This document shows, one piece after another, positions 19,601-26,187 of a stretch of 64,000 bases of DNA. Every line of letters starts with the position of its first letter. Position 1 is the first letter of the stretch. The notes under the pieces were generated by a model. That model worked only from the letters and a program-made list of their open reading frames with translations, did not search any database and had not been told where the DNA came from. This DNA comes from Pseudomonadota bacterium (lineage in GTDB: Bacteria; Myxococcota_A; UBA796; GCA-2862545): the NCBI GenBank assembly GCA_005776945.1, contig SXOB01000059.1, positions 61,575 to 125,574 of the forward strand, given 5' to 3'. Made by a program: the position numbers and the translations under genes.

Positions 19601-19666
19601 GGCGAGGTCGGGGGCCTTCGGGAACAGGCAGGCCATGCCGACGATGGCGATCGGTTCAGGGCGCAT
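13667..19666 (-). CDS. PfaA-like PUFA/secondary-lipid synthase subunit, KS-MAT-ACP-ACP-KR-DH
   Basis: The product has 1999 residues. Domains seen: ketosynthase (active Cys207 in DAACGSSLAAVQ, then VEAHGTGTKAGD and GHTKSTAGAAG); malonyl/acyl transferase with GQGSQFVGMG and the GHSFGE nucleophile near residue 660; a coiled linker; two ACPs about 95 residues apart (DLGVDSIKRVEIL near 1149 and 1245, Ser is the attachment site); ketoreductase (VLVTGGARGVTAEVA near 1480, with a YAMANEA segment); C-terminal PKS dehydratase (NDHAIDAKAVLP near 1757 and FHGPRFRKL). This is the classic PfaA order except that marine PfaA proteins usually carry five or more ACPs, so this is a short-array version. The ATG at 19664-19666 lies inside the end of the pfaD-like gene (11 bp overlap), which suggests coupling. 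Confidence 0.92.
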   Translation of the reverse strand: MRPEPIAIVGMACLFPKAPDLAAYWHQIAAGRDAIGPVPPGHSWSPEDFYDADPHAPDRTWATRGGFLEPTPFDPLVHGIPPNALESIDTTQLLALMVARSALRDAGCDPDASDWNRERTATILGVTGTQELAVSLGSRLHGATWRRSMIRCGIDPALADIVAKDIGAHMPTWTEQSFPGLLGNVVSGRIANRLDLGGTNCVVDAACGSSLAAVQMAVDDLRTGRSDLALSGGADTLNDAFMFQCFTRTPALSRQGDSRPFDASSDGILIGEGIAILAMMRLSDAEAARKRIYAVLHTVSSSSDGRSKSIYAPNPTGQARALRRAFSETGFPARSIGLVEAHGTGTKAGDAAEVSALIDVYRSESDEVGWCALGSVKAQIGHTKSTAGAAGLVKAALALHERVLPPAAKVERPNPKLGLDGSPFHLPREARPWSRNGSTPRRAAVSAFGFGGSNFHALLEEHVATPPSGFATGVPAFAVSGTDAAELLDALASLRGPDPLPHRANASLARFAPGRFVAAFRASDDAALEAAISAVRGTLSGSPSTDGVFVGRDLEPARVAVLFPGQGSQFVGMGAADAVRHVAFRSALDDADDALREAGALPVGPVVYPPTAWDDGAREAQEAALRDTRVAQPALGAVSLATWRVLEGAGLVPNAVAGHSFGELVALHAAGVWDAATVMRIAAIRGEAMGGADRGTMMAVSAPLSVLDELAAASGGDLVLANRNHPEQGVLAGTNHAIDAAARTLEAGGHRVKRLQVSAAFHSPLVADAVHALTEALATAPVAAPRCPVWANVTAAPYPSEPDAIRELLAMQVASPVRFDELVSGLIDSGIRVFVECGPKAALTGLVRRIGRGRGVTAIATGAPDSAEPLTDALLALAAAGVAVDLTVLCHRTGPAVEPRTRTTVDLAGANVRFPDTLEPPMPKLPEPKRDPVGWEAVPSSSRPLTPPPPLAAPTTAPSAGPPVDEGMATLLDHTRRTLAAFQELQERTADVHRQFLEQADRANATFASLFQSHQRLVEASLTGEVVRVPRAPAAPTLPLAPKLTPPPTVHVAPSPSTPESAALAALEGFGVAPAGATAVARPLELPPILDAAAAVAARRGPGEPVVHRAGPSRDDLKAAVFASVATKTGFPRDLLEGRMDLESDLGVDSIKRVEILSAVQEALPGLPEMDNDRMAALRTLDAVIDALTSAVGSEATTTAPAAPSSKWSSDQLAGAVMDAVARKTGFPRDLLELRMDLESDLGVDSIKRVEILSAVQEALPGLPEMDNERMATLRTLGAVVDALVGASEPARPADVQPGRRSLQRRVLTRGRISTGSPAPIPAGPVVVVGERGPSVAAALAEHGWDARAASADPATWPAGVVGLVDLHALDGAVDAFAAFSRARHLGPCAVFATVRPESGTTAAALDGLARTVALEWPSTRTRAIAIAASSSDGAIADLVATERGLVDLGHDGASAYALLDQRRKVPAPSKFTLGPDDSVLVTGGARGVTAEVAVALAAHFRCKLVLVGRTPEADDPSWAIGEPDDGLLAAAARAPDFRGDPRGAQAAAARVRGTREVARTRARIEAHGAELRVLSVDLRDASALREALAGTPITGLIHGAGVLADKRLVDKTDAQFEAVWTTKVDGLAATLAALDLGMLRFAIAFGSIAGRYGNVGQVDYAMANEAVAGVMRDLAHRGTPATTLCWGPWAGGMVTPELVRHFEGQGRAAIPLDLGAAAVIAELRAGLPDATVVLEAARPLDGSVAVPLDASRDVWLNDHAIDAKAVLPVAAVAARMIGLGRDLWPDAAAVEILDLAVLRGIDVSTPLDLRLNWTTHDGVANVSLVDADGVDRYRARLRPAEVPAPAPTLKASEPFPRELDSAQRDWLFHGPRFRKLTAIDGISDATILGQIAPGEPADVGQTDADGLDVAAFDAMLQLMVLWVRARSDCAALPTALGSLTVASRPAGQRAVAVALRPSGSVGRFDAWLSDGSGATVAHLRDGSWAARKALNAAFRATA

Positions 19667-21308
19667 GACGGCTCTCGCGGTGAGGTCGAACCGGTCGGGG
19701 ACGCGGATCGAAGGCGGCGGGCCCGGGATCGACCCCCTGGCTCCGCAAGATGTGTGCTCTTGCGATGGCGGCCGCCCCGGCCATCAGATTTGCGGCGACG
19801 TCGACGGCCCGGCGCTGGCCCGGGTCCGCGAGCCAGGTGCCGCGCGTCCAGGCGTTGAAGGCGCCGATTGCGGGGCCGCACCAAACTTGGGCGTCGACCC
19901 GCCGTTCGGTGTCACCGTCGATCGCCCAGCGGGACGATTGGCCAAGGTACCAGCGGAAGACGAGGGCCATCCGGTGGCGGGGATCGGCCTCTGCCCGCGC
20001 GAGTTGGCTCGGGTCGCGCCGCGAGAAGTAGTCGACGCAGCGGCCCCAGACGTCATCGAAGGATGCCCGGAGCAGGCCCGACTCGATGCGTGCCCGCTCC
20101 TCGGCCGGAATGGCCTCCCAGGCGTCGTAGGCCCGCCAGACGGCGTGCAGTTGACGGGCGCGCATGGGGTAGAGCGTACCGCGCTGGAGCACCTGGACGG
20201 ACGCCCCTTGTTCGAACATGTCCGAGGCTGGCGCGAGACCGACGTCGGCCATGTCGGCGTCGGCGAGCATCGCGCGGACCATCGCGCTCGTGCCGGATTC
20301 GATGCACGCTTGGTGGACGCTTCCGACGACAACAAAGGCGGCGCCGAGCGCGAAGGCGGACGCTACCGCCGCCGGGCACCCGATCCCGCCGCCGGCCCCA
20401 ATGGGGATTTCGCCGCCGCGACCGGTTTCCTTGGCCACGCGGTCGCGAAGCGAGGTGAGCAGGGGGACAAGGACGCCGAGCGGCCGCTGATCGGTGTGGC
20501 CGCCGGAGTCGCCCTCGGCGACGATGGCGTCGCACATGGGCAAGCTGCGTCCAAGGGCAGCTTCTTCGGCGGTCAAGCGGCCCGCGTCGACGAGCGCGTC
20601 CAGGATGCGGTCGGGGGCGGGCCGAAGAAAGCGGTCGGCAACTTCGGGGCGGCTCACCTTCGCGAACACGCGGTGGCGGGGCAAGATGCGGCCGTCCAGC
20701 GAACGCGCGACGCCGCGGAGCCGGTAGGAGACGATCGCGGGCGTCAAACCCATGAAGGCGCTCGCACCTGCGATCGTGACGCCCCGCTGGACGTACAGGT
20801 CCGCGGTTTCTTGCTCCTGGCGCGGGTCCGCGGGGCTGTGGATGAGGTCGGCGCCGAAGGGGGCGTCGGGAAGGGCGGCCTGCAGGCGGTCGATGGCCTC
20901 GGCAATGCGCGCCGTGGGTAGGCCGGCGGCCCCGAAGAAGCCGATCATGCCGGCGTGGGCCATGGCGATGCAGAGGTCCGTGGTGGCAATGCCGTTGGCC
21001 ATCGCGCCGGCGACGTAGGCGTAGCGGAGTCCGAATTGGGACAGAAAGGTAGGGTCGCCAAGGCGATCGGGCGTCAATGCAGGGACCCAGGCCAGGGCCG
21101 CCCAACCTCCGTCGGGGCTGCCCCCCAGCGCCAGTTTCGGCTCGGGAACGACGGCGGGGCCCGTGGGGGTTTGGACCACTGCGAACGGCGTGTCCAGGCG
21201 CATGAGCGCGTCGACCACGGAGCTACGTCCGGGCCTCGGTGGCGCGGCCTGCGGGGTGACCCAACCGAGCGGGGTACGGTCCAATGCCCATCCCGGGGAG
21301 CCGCGCAT
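19656..21308 (-). CDS. PfaD-like FMN enoyl reductase of the lipid synthase
   Basis: The product has 550 residues of the PfaD/2-nitropropane-dioxygenase-like family, the trans-acting enoyl reductase of PUFA synthases. An FMN TIM barrel is seen: YVAGAMANGIATTDL and GMIGFFGAAGLP early, EGDSGGHTDQRPLG near residue 260, IGAGGGIGCPAAVASAFALGAAFVVVGS near 300, and the family C-terminal part (TLYPMRARQLHAVWRAYDAW, RRDPSQL, FRWYLGQSSRWAI). The length is right for the family. It is first in the operon, followed by the pfaA- and pfaC-like genes; the same order is found in myxobacterial pfa clusters. The ATG at 21306-21308 overlaps a GTTAGATG sequence that looks like a -10 box, so the mRNA start, and perhaps the start codon, may differ slightly. 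Confidence 0.92.
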   Translation of the reverse strand: MRGSPGWALDRTPLGWVTPQAAPPRPGRSSVVDALMRLDTPFAVVQTPTGPAVVPEPKLALGGSPDGGWAALAWVPALTPDRLGDPTFLSQFGLRYAYVAGAMANGIATTDLCIAMAHAGMIGFFGAAGLPTARIAEAIDRLQAALPDAPFGADLIHSPADPRQEQETADLYVQRGVTIAGASAFMGLTPAIVSYRLRGVARSLDGRILPRHRVFAKVSRPEVADRFLRPAPDRILDALVDAGRLTAEEAALGRSLPMCDAIVAEGDSGGHTDQRPLGVLVPLLTSLRDRVAKETGRGGEIPIGAGGGIGCPAAVASAFALGAAFVVVGSVHQACIESGTSAMVRAMLADADMADVGLAPASDMFEQGASVQVLQRGTLYPMRARQLHAVWRAYDAWEAIPAEERARIESGLLRASFDDVWGRCVDYFSRRDPSQLARAEADPRHRMALVFRWYLGQSSRWAIDGDTERRVDAQVWCGPAIGAFNAWTRGTWLADPGQRRAVDVAANLMAGAAAIARAHILRSQGVDPGPAAFDPRPRPVRPHRESRHAP

Positions 21309-21339
21309 CTAACGCGCGACTGACGTGCGCAAAGGCGCG

Positions 21340-21368
21340 TTGCCGCCGGGCATGGGATCCAGTAGACT
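21340..21368 (+). promoter_or_regulatory. sigma-70-type promoter for the secreted protein at 21406
   Basis: TTGCCG (21340-21345), a 17-bp spacer and TAGACT (21363-21368) lie 38 bp upstream of the ATG at 21406. This is the clearest promoter on the plus strand. The -35 region lies just upstream of the divergent pfaD start, so the two promoters are packed into 97 bp and could influence each other. Confidence 0.6.
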
Positions 21369-21405
21369 ATAGATGGTTCAGACCGACTGATCAACGGGGG
21401 GTTCT

Positions 21406-22446
21406 ATGTCTTTTGCCATCGCACTTGCGAGCGCGGCGCTCGCCCAAGCACCGGGTGATTTCGTCATCGACCCGGACATCCTCCTCGAGGCGAACTCTGA
21501 CGGCGATGGGTACATGGTCAACGGCGTGGGCGCGCCCACCGTTATGTGGGACCAATTCCGCTCCCGCTACGTCATGTTTTTCGAGACCCGGCTGCCGGAC
21601 ACCGACCCCGAGTGCACCGTAGGCATGTGGGGTCTTGGCATGGCGACCAGCACCGACGGCGTCAACTGGACGCCGAACGCGACCGCGCTGCTCAAGCCTG
21701 TGGCGGGCACCTACTACTCGTGTGTGGCGGCCCACCCAAGCGGGTTCCAGCTGCTCAACGACACGATCATGATCTACTTCAAGGCCGAGCAAGCGTCCGA
21801 TGCGTGCGCGATTTCGGAGCCGTCGTGGGGCTGCGCTCGCTTCACTGGCATCGGCCGGCTTCAGGTGTACTTCAACGCCGCGGGAGGCGTTCGCAAGACG
21901 ACGGCCTACGCCACCCCGATCCTCAAGATCGCGGTCGACAATGGTTTCCCGAAGGTCACGCTGAAGGTCGACACCTACTACATGTTCCACGCCCAGCGCC
22001 CCAACGTGTGGCTTGCGACGTCCAAAAAGCTGCATGGCTTCACGCTCAAGTCGGCCGCCACGCTGCTGCCCGGCTTCGTTTCGTGGGGGCCGGACGAGGC
22101 ATTCTCCCCAAGCGTCGTCTGTGAGGTCGACGACGGGTTGCCGTTGACCGTCTACCCGGGCGGCAAGGACCTCGTCGGCGTTCCGCCGCTCATCTCGGCC
22201 GCGTCGTGGGGTCGTGGCGTTTCGGCGGACGGCCTGAGCGTTCTGATGGACGCCGACCCCTACTTCACGTGGAATGACGACTTGCAGTGGCGCCACTGGG
22301 AAGTGTTGCGCCTTGGCGCGACGGGCGAGCACCTCCTCTACTACTCGGAGAAGGACCCCGGCACGGGCAACCCCCGCATCCGGATGGCCTCGACGACGCC
22401 GACCTGGAGCGGACCGGATCTCGACGTCAAGCGCTGCTTCGACTGA
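21406..22446 (+). CDS. secreted beta-propeller-like (GH43-type fold) protein
   Basis: The product has 346 residues with a short type I signal peptide (MSFAIALASAALA, cut before QAPGD). The body has repeated blade-like segments in which a predicted strand is followed by a short polar phrase: MWDQFRSRYVMFFETR, MATSTDGVNWTPN, DTYYMFHAQRPNVWLATS and LLYYSEKD near the C-terminus. This pattern is typical of five-bladed propellers of glycoside hydrolase family 43/62 relatives, but no catalytic triad can be fixed. Cysteines (ECTVG, YYSCVA, DACAIS, WGCAR) may form disulfides. The ATG follows GGGGGG at 6 bp. It is monocistronic. Confidence 0.65.
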   Translation: MSFAIALASAALAQAPGDFVIDPDILLEANSDGDGYMVNGVGAPTVMWDQFRSRYVMFFETRLPDTDPECTVGMWGLGMATSTDGVNWTPNATALLKPVAGTYYSCVAAHPSGFQLLNDTIMIYFKAEQASDACAISEPSWGCARFTGIGRLQVYFNAAGGVRKTTAYATPILKIAVDNGFPKVTLKVDTYYMFHAQRPNVWLATSKKLHGFTLKSAATLLPGFVSWGPDEAFSPSVVCEVDDGLPLTVYPGGKDLVGVPPLISAASWGRGVSADGLSVLMDADPYFTWNDDLQWRHWEVLRLGATGEHLLYYSEKDPGTGNPRIRMASTTPTWSGPDLDVKRCFD

Positions 22447-22500
22447 TCGAAGGCGGCGCGGCGCCGGGTTGAGATCGGCGCCTCCGGCGGGTTCAGCCGC

Positions 22501-23340
22501 TCAGACGGCTTCGACGGACAGGATGCGTCCTGGGAACGCGTCCGTGAGCGCGCGCTCGACGCCAAGGCGCAGCGTCGCGGTGCTGCTTGGGCAGGTGCGG
22601 CAGGCCCCATGTAGGCTCACGCGCGCGACCCCATCGTGCAGGCCGACAAACTGGAGGTCTCCGCCATCTCGGTGGATGCCAGGCAGGATGCGTTCCTGTA
22701 GCACCGCCATCACTTCCGCCTCGAGGCCGGTCGCGACGGGTGCCGTTCCGACGTCGGACTCGCCCAACTGCAGCGCCCACGTACGCAGCGCGCTCTCGAC
22801 GGCCGCGTCGAGTTCGGGCCAAGGCGTGCCAGGGACACGCTCGATCGTGGCGGTCTCGTCGCGAAGCAGCGCGGTTCGGACGCCGCGTAGCGACAGGAGG
22901 CGGGCTGCCAGCCCCGTTGCGCTTGCGGGATCGGCGGCGAAGACGGGTCGGCCGACGGCGAGCACGCGATCGGTGACGTAGAGGCGACCATCGGGGTTGG
23001 GTGTGTCGCGGCCGTGAAGCGTAAGGCCGACCTCGATGCGCCAAGCTCCGTCGACATGGTCGAGGCGGACGCCGCGTAGGCGCTGAAGATCGTCGTCGGA
23101 CAGGGTCACTGGGAGGTCGACGAGGACCGCTGGCGGCGGGCCTTGCGCCGGGCCTTCGTCTACGACGACCGACCGGCCGCCGTCGACCTCTCGGGTCCAC
23201 ACGTGGATGCCGTGGCCCTCGGGGAGGCTGGCAAGTCGGGCCTTTCCAGCCGCGCCGATGCGCAGCGGATCCCCTGGTTTGAGGACGTCGGTTGGGGGCC
23301 GCCGCGCGAAGGCGGCGCGGACGGCGTCGAACAGGCCCAT
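22501..23340 (-). CDS. NifU C-terminal-domain (Nfu-type) Fe-S scaffold protein
   Basis: The product has 279 residues. The last 75 form a NifU C-terminal domain (LEAEVMAVLQERILPGIHRDGGDLQFVGLHDG) with the cluster-binding pair in GACRTCPSS, which holds a shared 4Fe-4S cluster in Nfu proteins. The first 200 residues contain regions resembling the Nfu/Scaffold N-terminal domain (GIHVWTRE, PWPELDAAVES), but no second CxxC. It probably helps deliver iron-sulfur clusters to apo-proteins such as the oxidoreductase encoded at 40-45 kb. The ATG at 23338-23340 follows GGGAG; the upstream gene ends 23 bp before it, so the two may form an operon. Confidence 0.8.
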   Translation of the reverse strand: MGLFDAVRAAFARRPPTDVLKPGDPLRIGAAGKARLASLPEGHGIHVWTREVDGGRSVVVDEGPAQGPPPAVLVDLPVTLSDDDLQRLRGVRLDHVDGAWRIEVGLTLHGRDTPNPDGRLYVTDRVLAVGRPVFAADPASATGLAARLLSLRGVRTALLRDETATIERVPGTPWPELDAAVESALRTWALQLGESDVGTAPVATGLEAEVMAVLQERILPGIHRDGGDLQFVGLHDGVARVSLHGACRTCPSSTATLRLGVERALTDAFPGRILSVEAV

Positions 23341-23363
23341 ACAAGGCTCCCGGATCCAGAACC

Positions 23364-24461
23364 CTATCCCGGCTCCTCGTCGTGCAGGCTTCGTCGCCGC
23401 GCAGCCGCACCCCGGCGAAGGCGTCGTTCCACGACGCTGGTCTGGCGGGACTTGTACCGGTGGTGGGCGTTCTCCCCGACCTCATTCGAGCGGGCCGTGA
23501 CCTCGTCGACCACCTGGAATTCGGCGAGAACGAAGACCACCTGGCCAAAGGGGTCGTTTCGGTCGTCGCCTGGCACCTCGGGAAGGCGAACTGGAAAATC
23601 GACGATCGCGTTGATCATCCGGTAGCTCGAACCCGAATGTTCGTTCTTCGCCGAGACGCGCAGGACCGGCAGCTCGTCCTGCTCCTCGACGTCGTTCCCG
23701 GGCCGGAGCCATCGCGTCAAGTCGTCGGGTCCGAGAAGATTGTTGTGCGATTGGCGGGGAATCACGTAGTTGAACGGGAAGAGGTTCCGCGTCATCCATC
23801 CCAGGGTCGGCGCTAGGTCGCTGTGTTCGGCCACGACGATGCGGTAGCGCAGCTTGTCGAAGAGCGTGGCGGCTACGTTTTCGGCCTTCGCGAGCAGCTT
23901 CGTGATGACGGAGCCCCGCGACTTCGTCGATCCGTAAAACGTCGTCACTCCGAGCCCCGCATCCTGCAAATGGCGGAGGGACGTCACGATTCGTGCGTGG
24001 GCCCGGCGATTCAGCTCGTACTCGGAAATGGGGGTCCGAAAACGAAGATCCGCCGCTTCGAGGTGGTGGATCGTGTGCATCAGCTTCAGGATCACGCAGG
24101 CAAGGACCTGGGTACGGCGGAAGCCTTTGCGTTCGCCAGCGAGCAGGAACACGTCGCGGACATCCGCGGGCGCGCGCAGCTCGGGGGGAAACCGGAGGTG
24201 GAGGTGCTCCTCCAGGTAGGAGACAGCCTCGTTGAACACGTAGCGGAGGCGCTTGCGGTCGATGGGCGAGTCGACGTCGAGCAAGAGTGTGGCGAGGTAG
24301 CGATCGACGTCTGCGTGGTCGTTGAAAGCGACCGAATACCAGTCGACGACGCTCCCGCCGGTCAGGAAGAGGCGGATCGCCTCGACATCGATGGCTTCAA
24401 GCCAGCGCCGGCGCGGTGGAGCCGGCGGCAACGTGTCGATTTCGAGCAGGTCTCTGCGCAC
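23364..24461 (-). CDS. conserved protein with RelA/SpoT-synthetase-like signature, function unknown
   Basis: The product has 365 residues from a GTG at 24459-24461. The N-terminal half is helical. Around residues 185-250 there is a run that resembles the (p)ppGpp synthetase core: GSTKSRGSVITKLLAKAEN, LFDKLRYRIVV, then a region with FPFNYVIPRQSHNN where RelA has its substrate-loop phrase. The usual second catalytic Glu cannot be placed with certainty. The C-terminus is highly basic (KSRQTSVVERRLRRGAAARRR) and could bind nucleic acid. It lies 23 bp upstream of the Nfu gene. From memory, it may be one of the myxobacterial conserved families of unknown role; I cannot confirm this here. Confidence 0.5.
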   Translation of the reverse strand: MRRDLLEIDTLPPAPPRRRWLEAIDVEAIRLFLTGGSVVDWYSVAFNDHADVDRYLATLLLDVDSPIDRKRLRYVFNEAVSYLEEHLHLRFPPELRAPADVRDVFLLAGERKGFRRTQVLACVILKLMHTIHHLEAADLRFRTPISEYELNRRAHARIVTSLRHLQDAGLGVTTFYGSTKSRGSVITKLLAKAENVAATLFDKLRYRIVVAEHSDLAPTLGWMTRNLFPFNYVIPRQSHNNLLGPDDLTRWLRPGNDVEEQDELPVLRVSAKNEHSGSSYRMINAIVDFPVRLPEVPGDDRNDPFGQVVFVLAEFQVVDEVTARSNEVGENAHHRYKSRQTSVVERRLRRGAAARRRSLHDEEPG

Positions 24462-24512
24462 GGCTTGGTCTAGCCGGCTGGCGGCAACGCTGTCCTGCAG
24501 GCGCCGATGAAG

Positions 24513-24540
24513 TTGGCAGGCTCAGGCGGGAATCTATGGT
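24513..24540 (+). promoter_or_regulatory. candidate promoter of the vWA lipoprotein gene
   Basis: TTGGCA (24513-24518) and TATGGT (24535-24540) are 16 bp apart and lie 37 bp upstream of the ATG at 24578. It overlaps nothing coding on the plus strand and sits just upstream of the divergent gene ending at 24461. Confidence 0.5.
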
Positions 24541-24577
24541 AGCATGGCGCACGGGCGACGCCCGCCGAGGTGGAGCG

Positions 24578-26140
24578 ATGTGGAAAGTTCTCGGGTTTGC
24601 GATCTTGGCCATGGGCTGCTCGGAGGTGGATTTTGTTCCGCCGGAGCCCACGGTCACTGGCGTGTCGCCCGACATCGCGGTCGACCCCCCGGCGGTCGAA
24701 TTCGGTGCGCTTCCGGTCGGTGAGCAAGCCATGATGTCGGTCACGGTGTCGAACCTCGGCGCCGCCGTTCTCGAGATCTCCAACGTCTACTTGGGGCCAA
24801 GCCCGGTCTTCTGGACCGTGCTTGACATTCCCGCGCTGGGTCTCGCGACGGATGAGACCACGGTCATCCAGGTCTGGTACTCGGCGACCAACGTGGGCGA
24901 CGCGACGGTGCTCACGATCGAGTCGAATGACCCCGATTCGCCGATCATCGAGGTGCCGGTCACGGGTTCCGCCCAGCTGCCGATGCTCGAGATCGATCCG
25001 GATCCGTACGAGTTCGGCGCCGTCACGCGTACTTGCATGGACAGCGGCACGATCACGCTGCGCAACATCGGCGAGGCGCCGCTCGAGATCTACAACGTCG
25101 CGGTGGCCGGCGACGCGATGACGTCCGGCGAACTGCCCGCACTTCCCGTCACCCTCATGCCCGACGACGAGGTCGAGACCGAGGTCCTGTTCACGCCTGC
25201 GATCGTGGACTTCTATACTGGCATCCTCTCCATCGACTCGAACGACCCGCGGGGCGTCCGGAACGGCGAGATTTGGGGCTCCGGCGAGCCGCTGCCGAAG
25301 CAGACGGACACGTTCGAGCAGATCCTGACGGACTGGACGTTGGCCGACATCTTCTTCTACGTCGACCAGTCGGGCTCGATGGACGACGACTCCGCAAATA
25401 TGGCCGACAACTGGGACCTGTTCACGGCGTTCTTGCTCGCCGGTGGCATCGACTACCAGGTCATGGTCAGCACGCTCGACGACGGGTGCCACAACGGCGC
25501 AATCATCACGCCGTCTACGCCCAACGCGGCCGACGCCTTCGAGAGCTACGTCGTCGACGGCGCCTACGGAGCGGACACCGAGATGGGTCTCACGATTTCG
25601 CTCAACGCCTTTGAGAAAACCGGCGCGGGCGAATGCAACGACGGCTTCCTGAGGGCCTACGTGAACCCGATTGCGGTACTTGTGTCCGACGAACCGGAGC
25701 AGTCCGCCAACAGCTGGGACTTCTACGTCGACCGCCTGATCCAGATTTCCCCGGCCCTCAAGATCAACGTCGTCGTCACGCCGCAAGGCGGTGGCTGCGG
25801 CGATGGAACCCCCGGTGACGGCTACTTCGAGGCGGCGTGGGCCACGGGCGGCGCGGTCCTCGACATCTGTGACAGCGACTGGGGAAGTAAGTTTGCCACG
25901 ATCGTTCAGGTCGAGGAGCCGCTCGACACCTTCGTCCTGTCCGATGTGCCCGTCGACGGAACCCTCGTCGTCACCGTGAACGGCTACGACAGCGATGACT
26001 GGGCCTACGACGAAGATCAGAACGCGATTGTGTTCTTCGACGTGGCGGTGCCGCCGCCGGCGGCGATCATCCAGGCCACCTACGAGATCGAGGCCGAGTG
26101 TGCGGTGACGACCACGGCCGGCACGATCGTCATGCCCTGA
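24578..26140 (+). CDS. lipoprotein with two ASH-type domains and a vWA-like domain
   Basis: The product has 520 residues. A lipobox signal (MWKVLGFAILAMGC) leads into two beta-sandwich repeats of the ASPM-SPD2-Hydin/choice-of-anchor kind (VEFGALPVGEQAMMSVTVSNLG; YEFGAVTRTCMDSGTITLRNIG), each about 110 residues. A von Willebrand A-like domain starts near residue 260 with an intact MIDAS motif (DQSGSMDDD), so it should bind a metal ion and perhaps a partner protein. A last Ig-like segment ends in a Cys/Thr-rich tail. It is exported, probably to the outer membrane, and may be an adhesin or a ligand-binding surface protein. The ATG follows GGTGGAG. Confidence 0.75.
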   Translation: MWKVLGFAILAMGCSEVDFVPPEPTVTGVSPDIAVDPPAVEFGALPVGEQAMMSVTVSNLGAAVLEISNVYLGPSPVFWTVLDIPALGLATDETTVIQVWYSATNVGDATVLTIESNDPDSPIIEVPVTGSAQLPMLEIDPDPYEFGAVTRTCMDSGTITLRNIGEAPLEIYNVAVAGDAMTSGELPALPVTLMPDDEVETEVLFTPAIVDFYTGILSIDSNDPRGVRNGEIWGSGEPLPKQTDTFEQILTDWTLADIFFYVDQSGSMDDDSANMADNWDLFTAFLLAGGIDYQVMVSTLDDGCHNGAIITPSTPNAADAFESYVVDGAYGADTEMGLTISLNAFEKTGAGECNDGFLRAYVNPIAVLVSDEPEQSANSWDFYVDRLIQISPALKINVVVTPQGGGCGDGTPGDGYFEAAWATGGAVLDICDSDWGSKFATIVQVEEPLDTFVLSDVPVDGTLVVTVNGYDSDDWAYDEDQNAIVFFDVAVPPPAAIIQATYEIEAECAVTTTAGTIVMP

Positions 26141-26157
26141 GCGGGTTTCGGTACCAG

Positions 26158-26178
26158 CCGCTTGCCGATCGCAAGCGG
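26158..26178. terminator. inverted repeat between convergent genes, candidate bidirectional terminator
   Basis: CCGCTTGC, a 5-nt loop (CGATC) and GCAAGCGG form a perfect 8-bp stem in the 47-bp gap between the convergent genes ending at 26140 and 26188. No T-run follows on either strand, so termination would be imperfect or Rho-assisted. Confidence 0.45.
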
Positions 26179-26187
26179 ACGGGCCGG

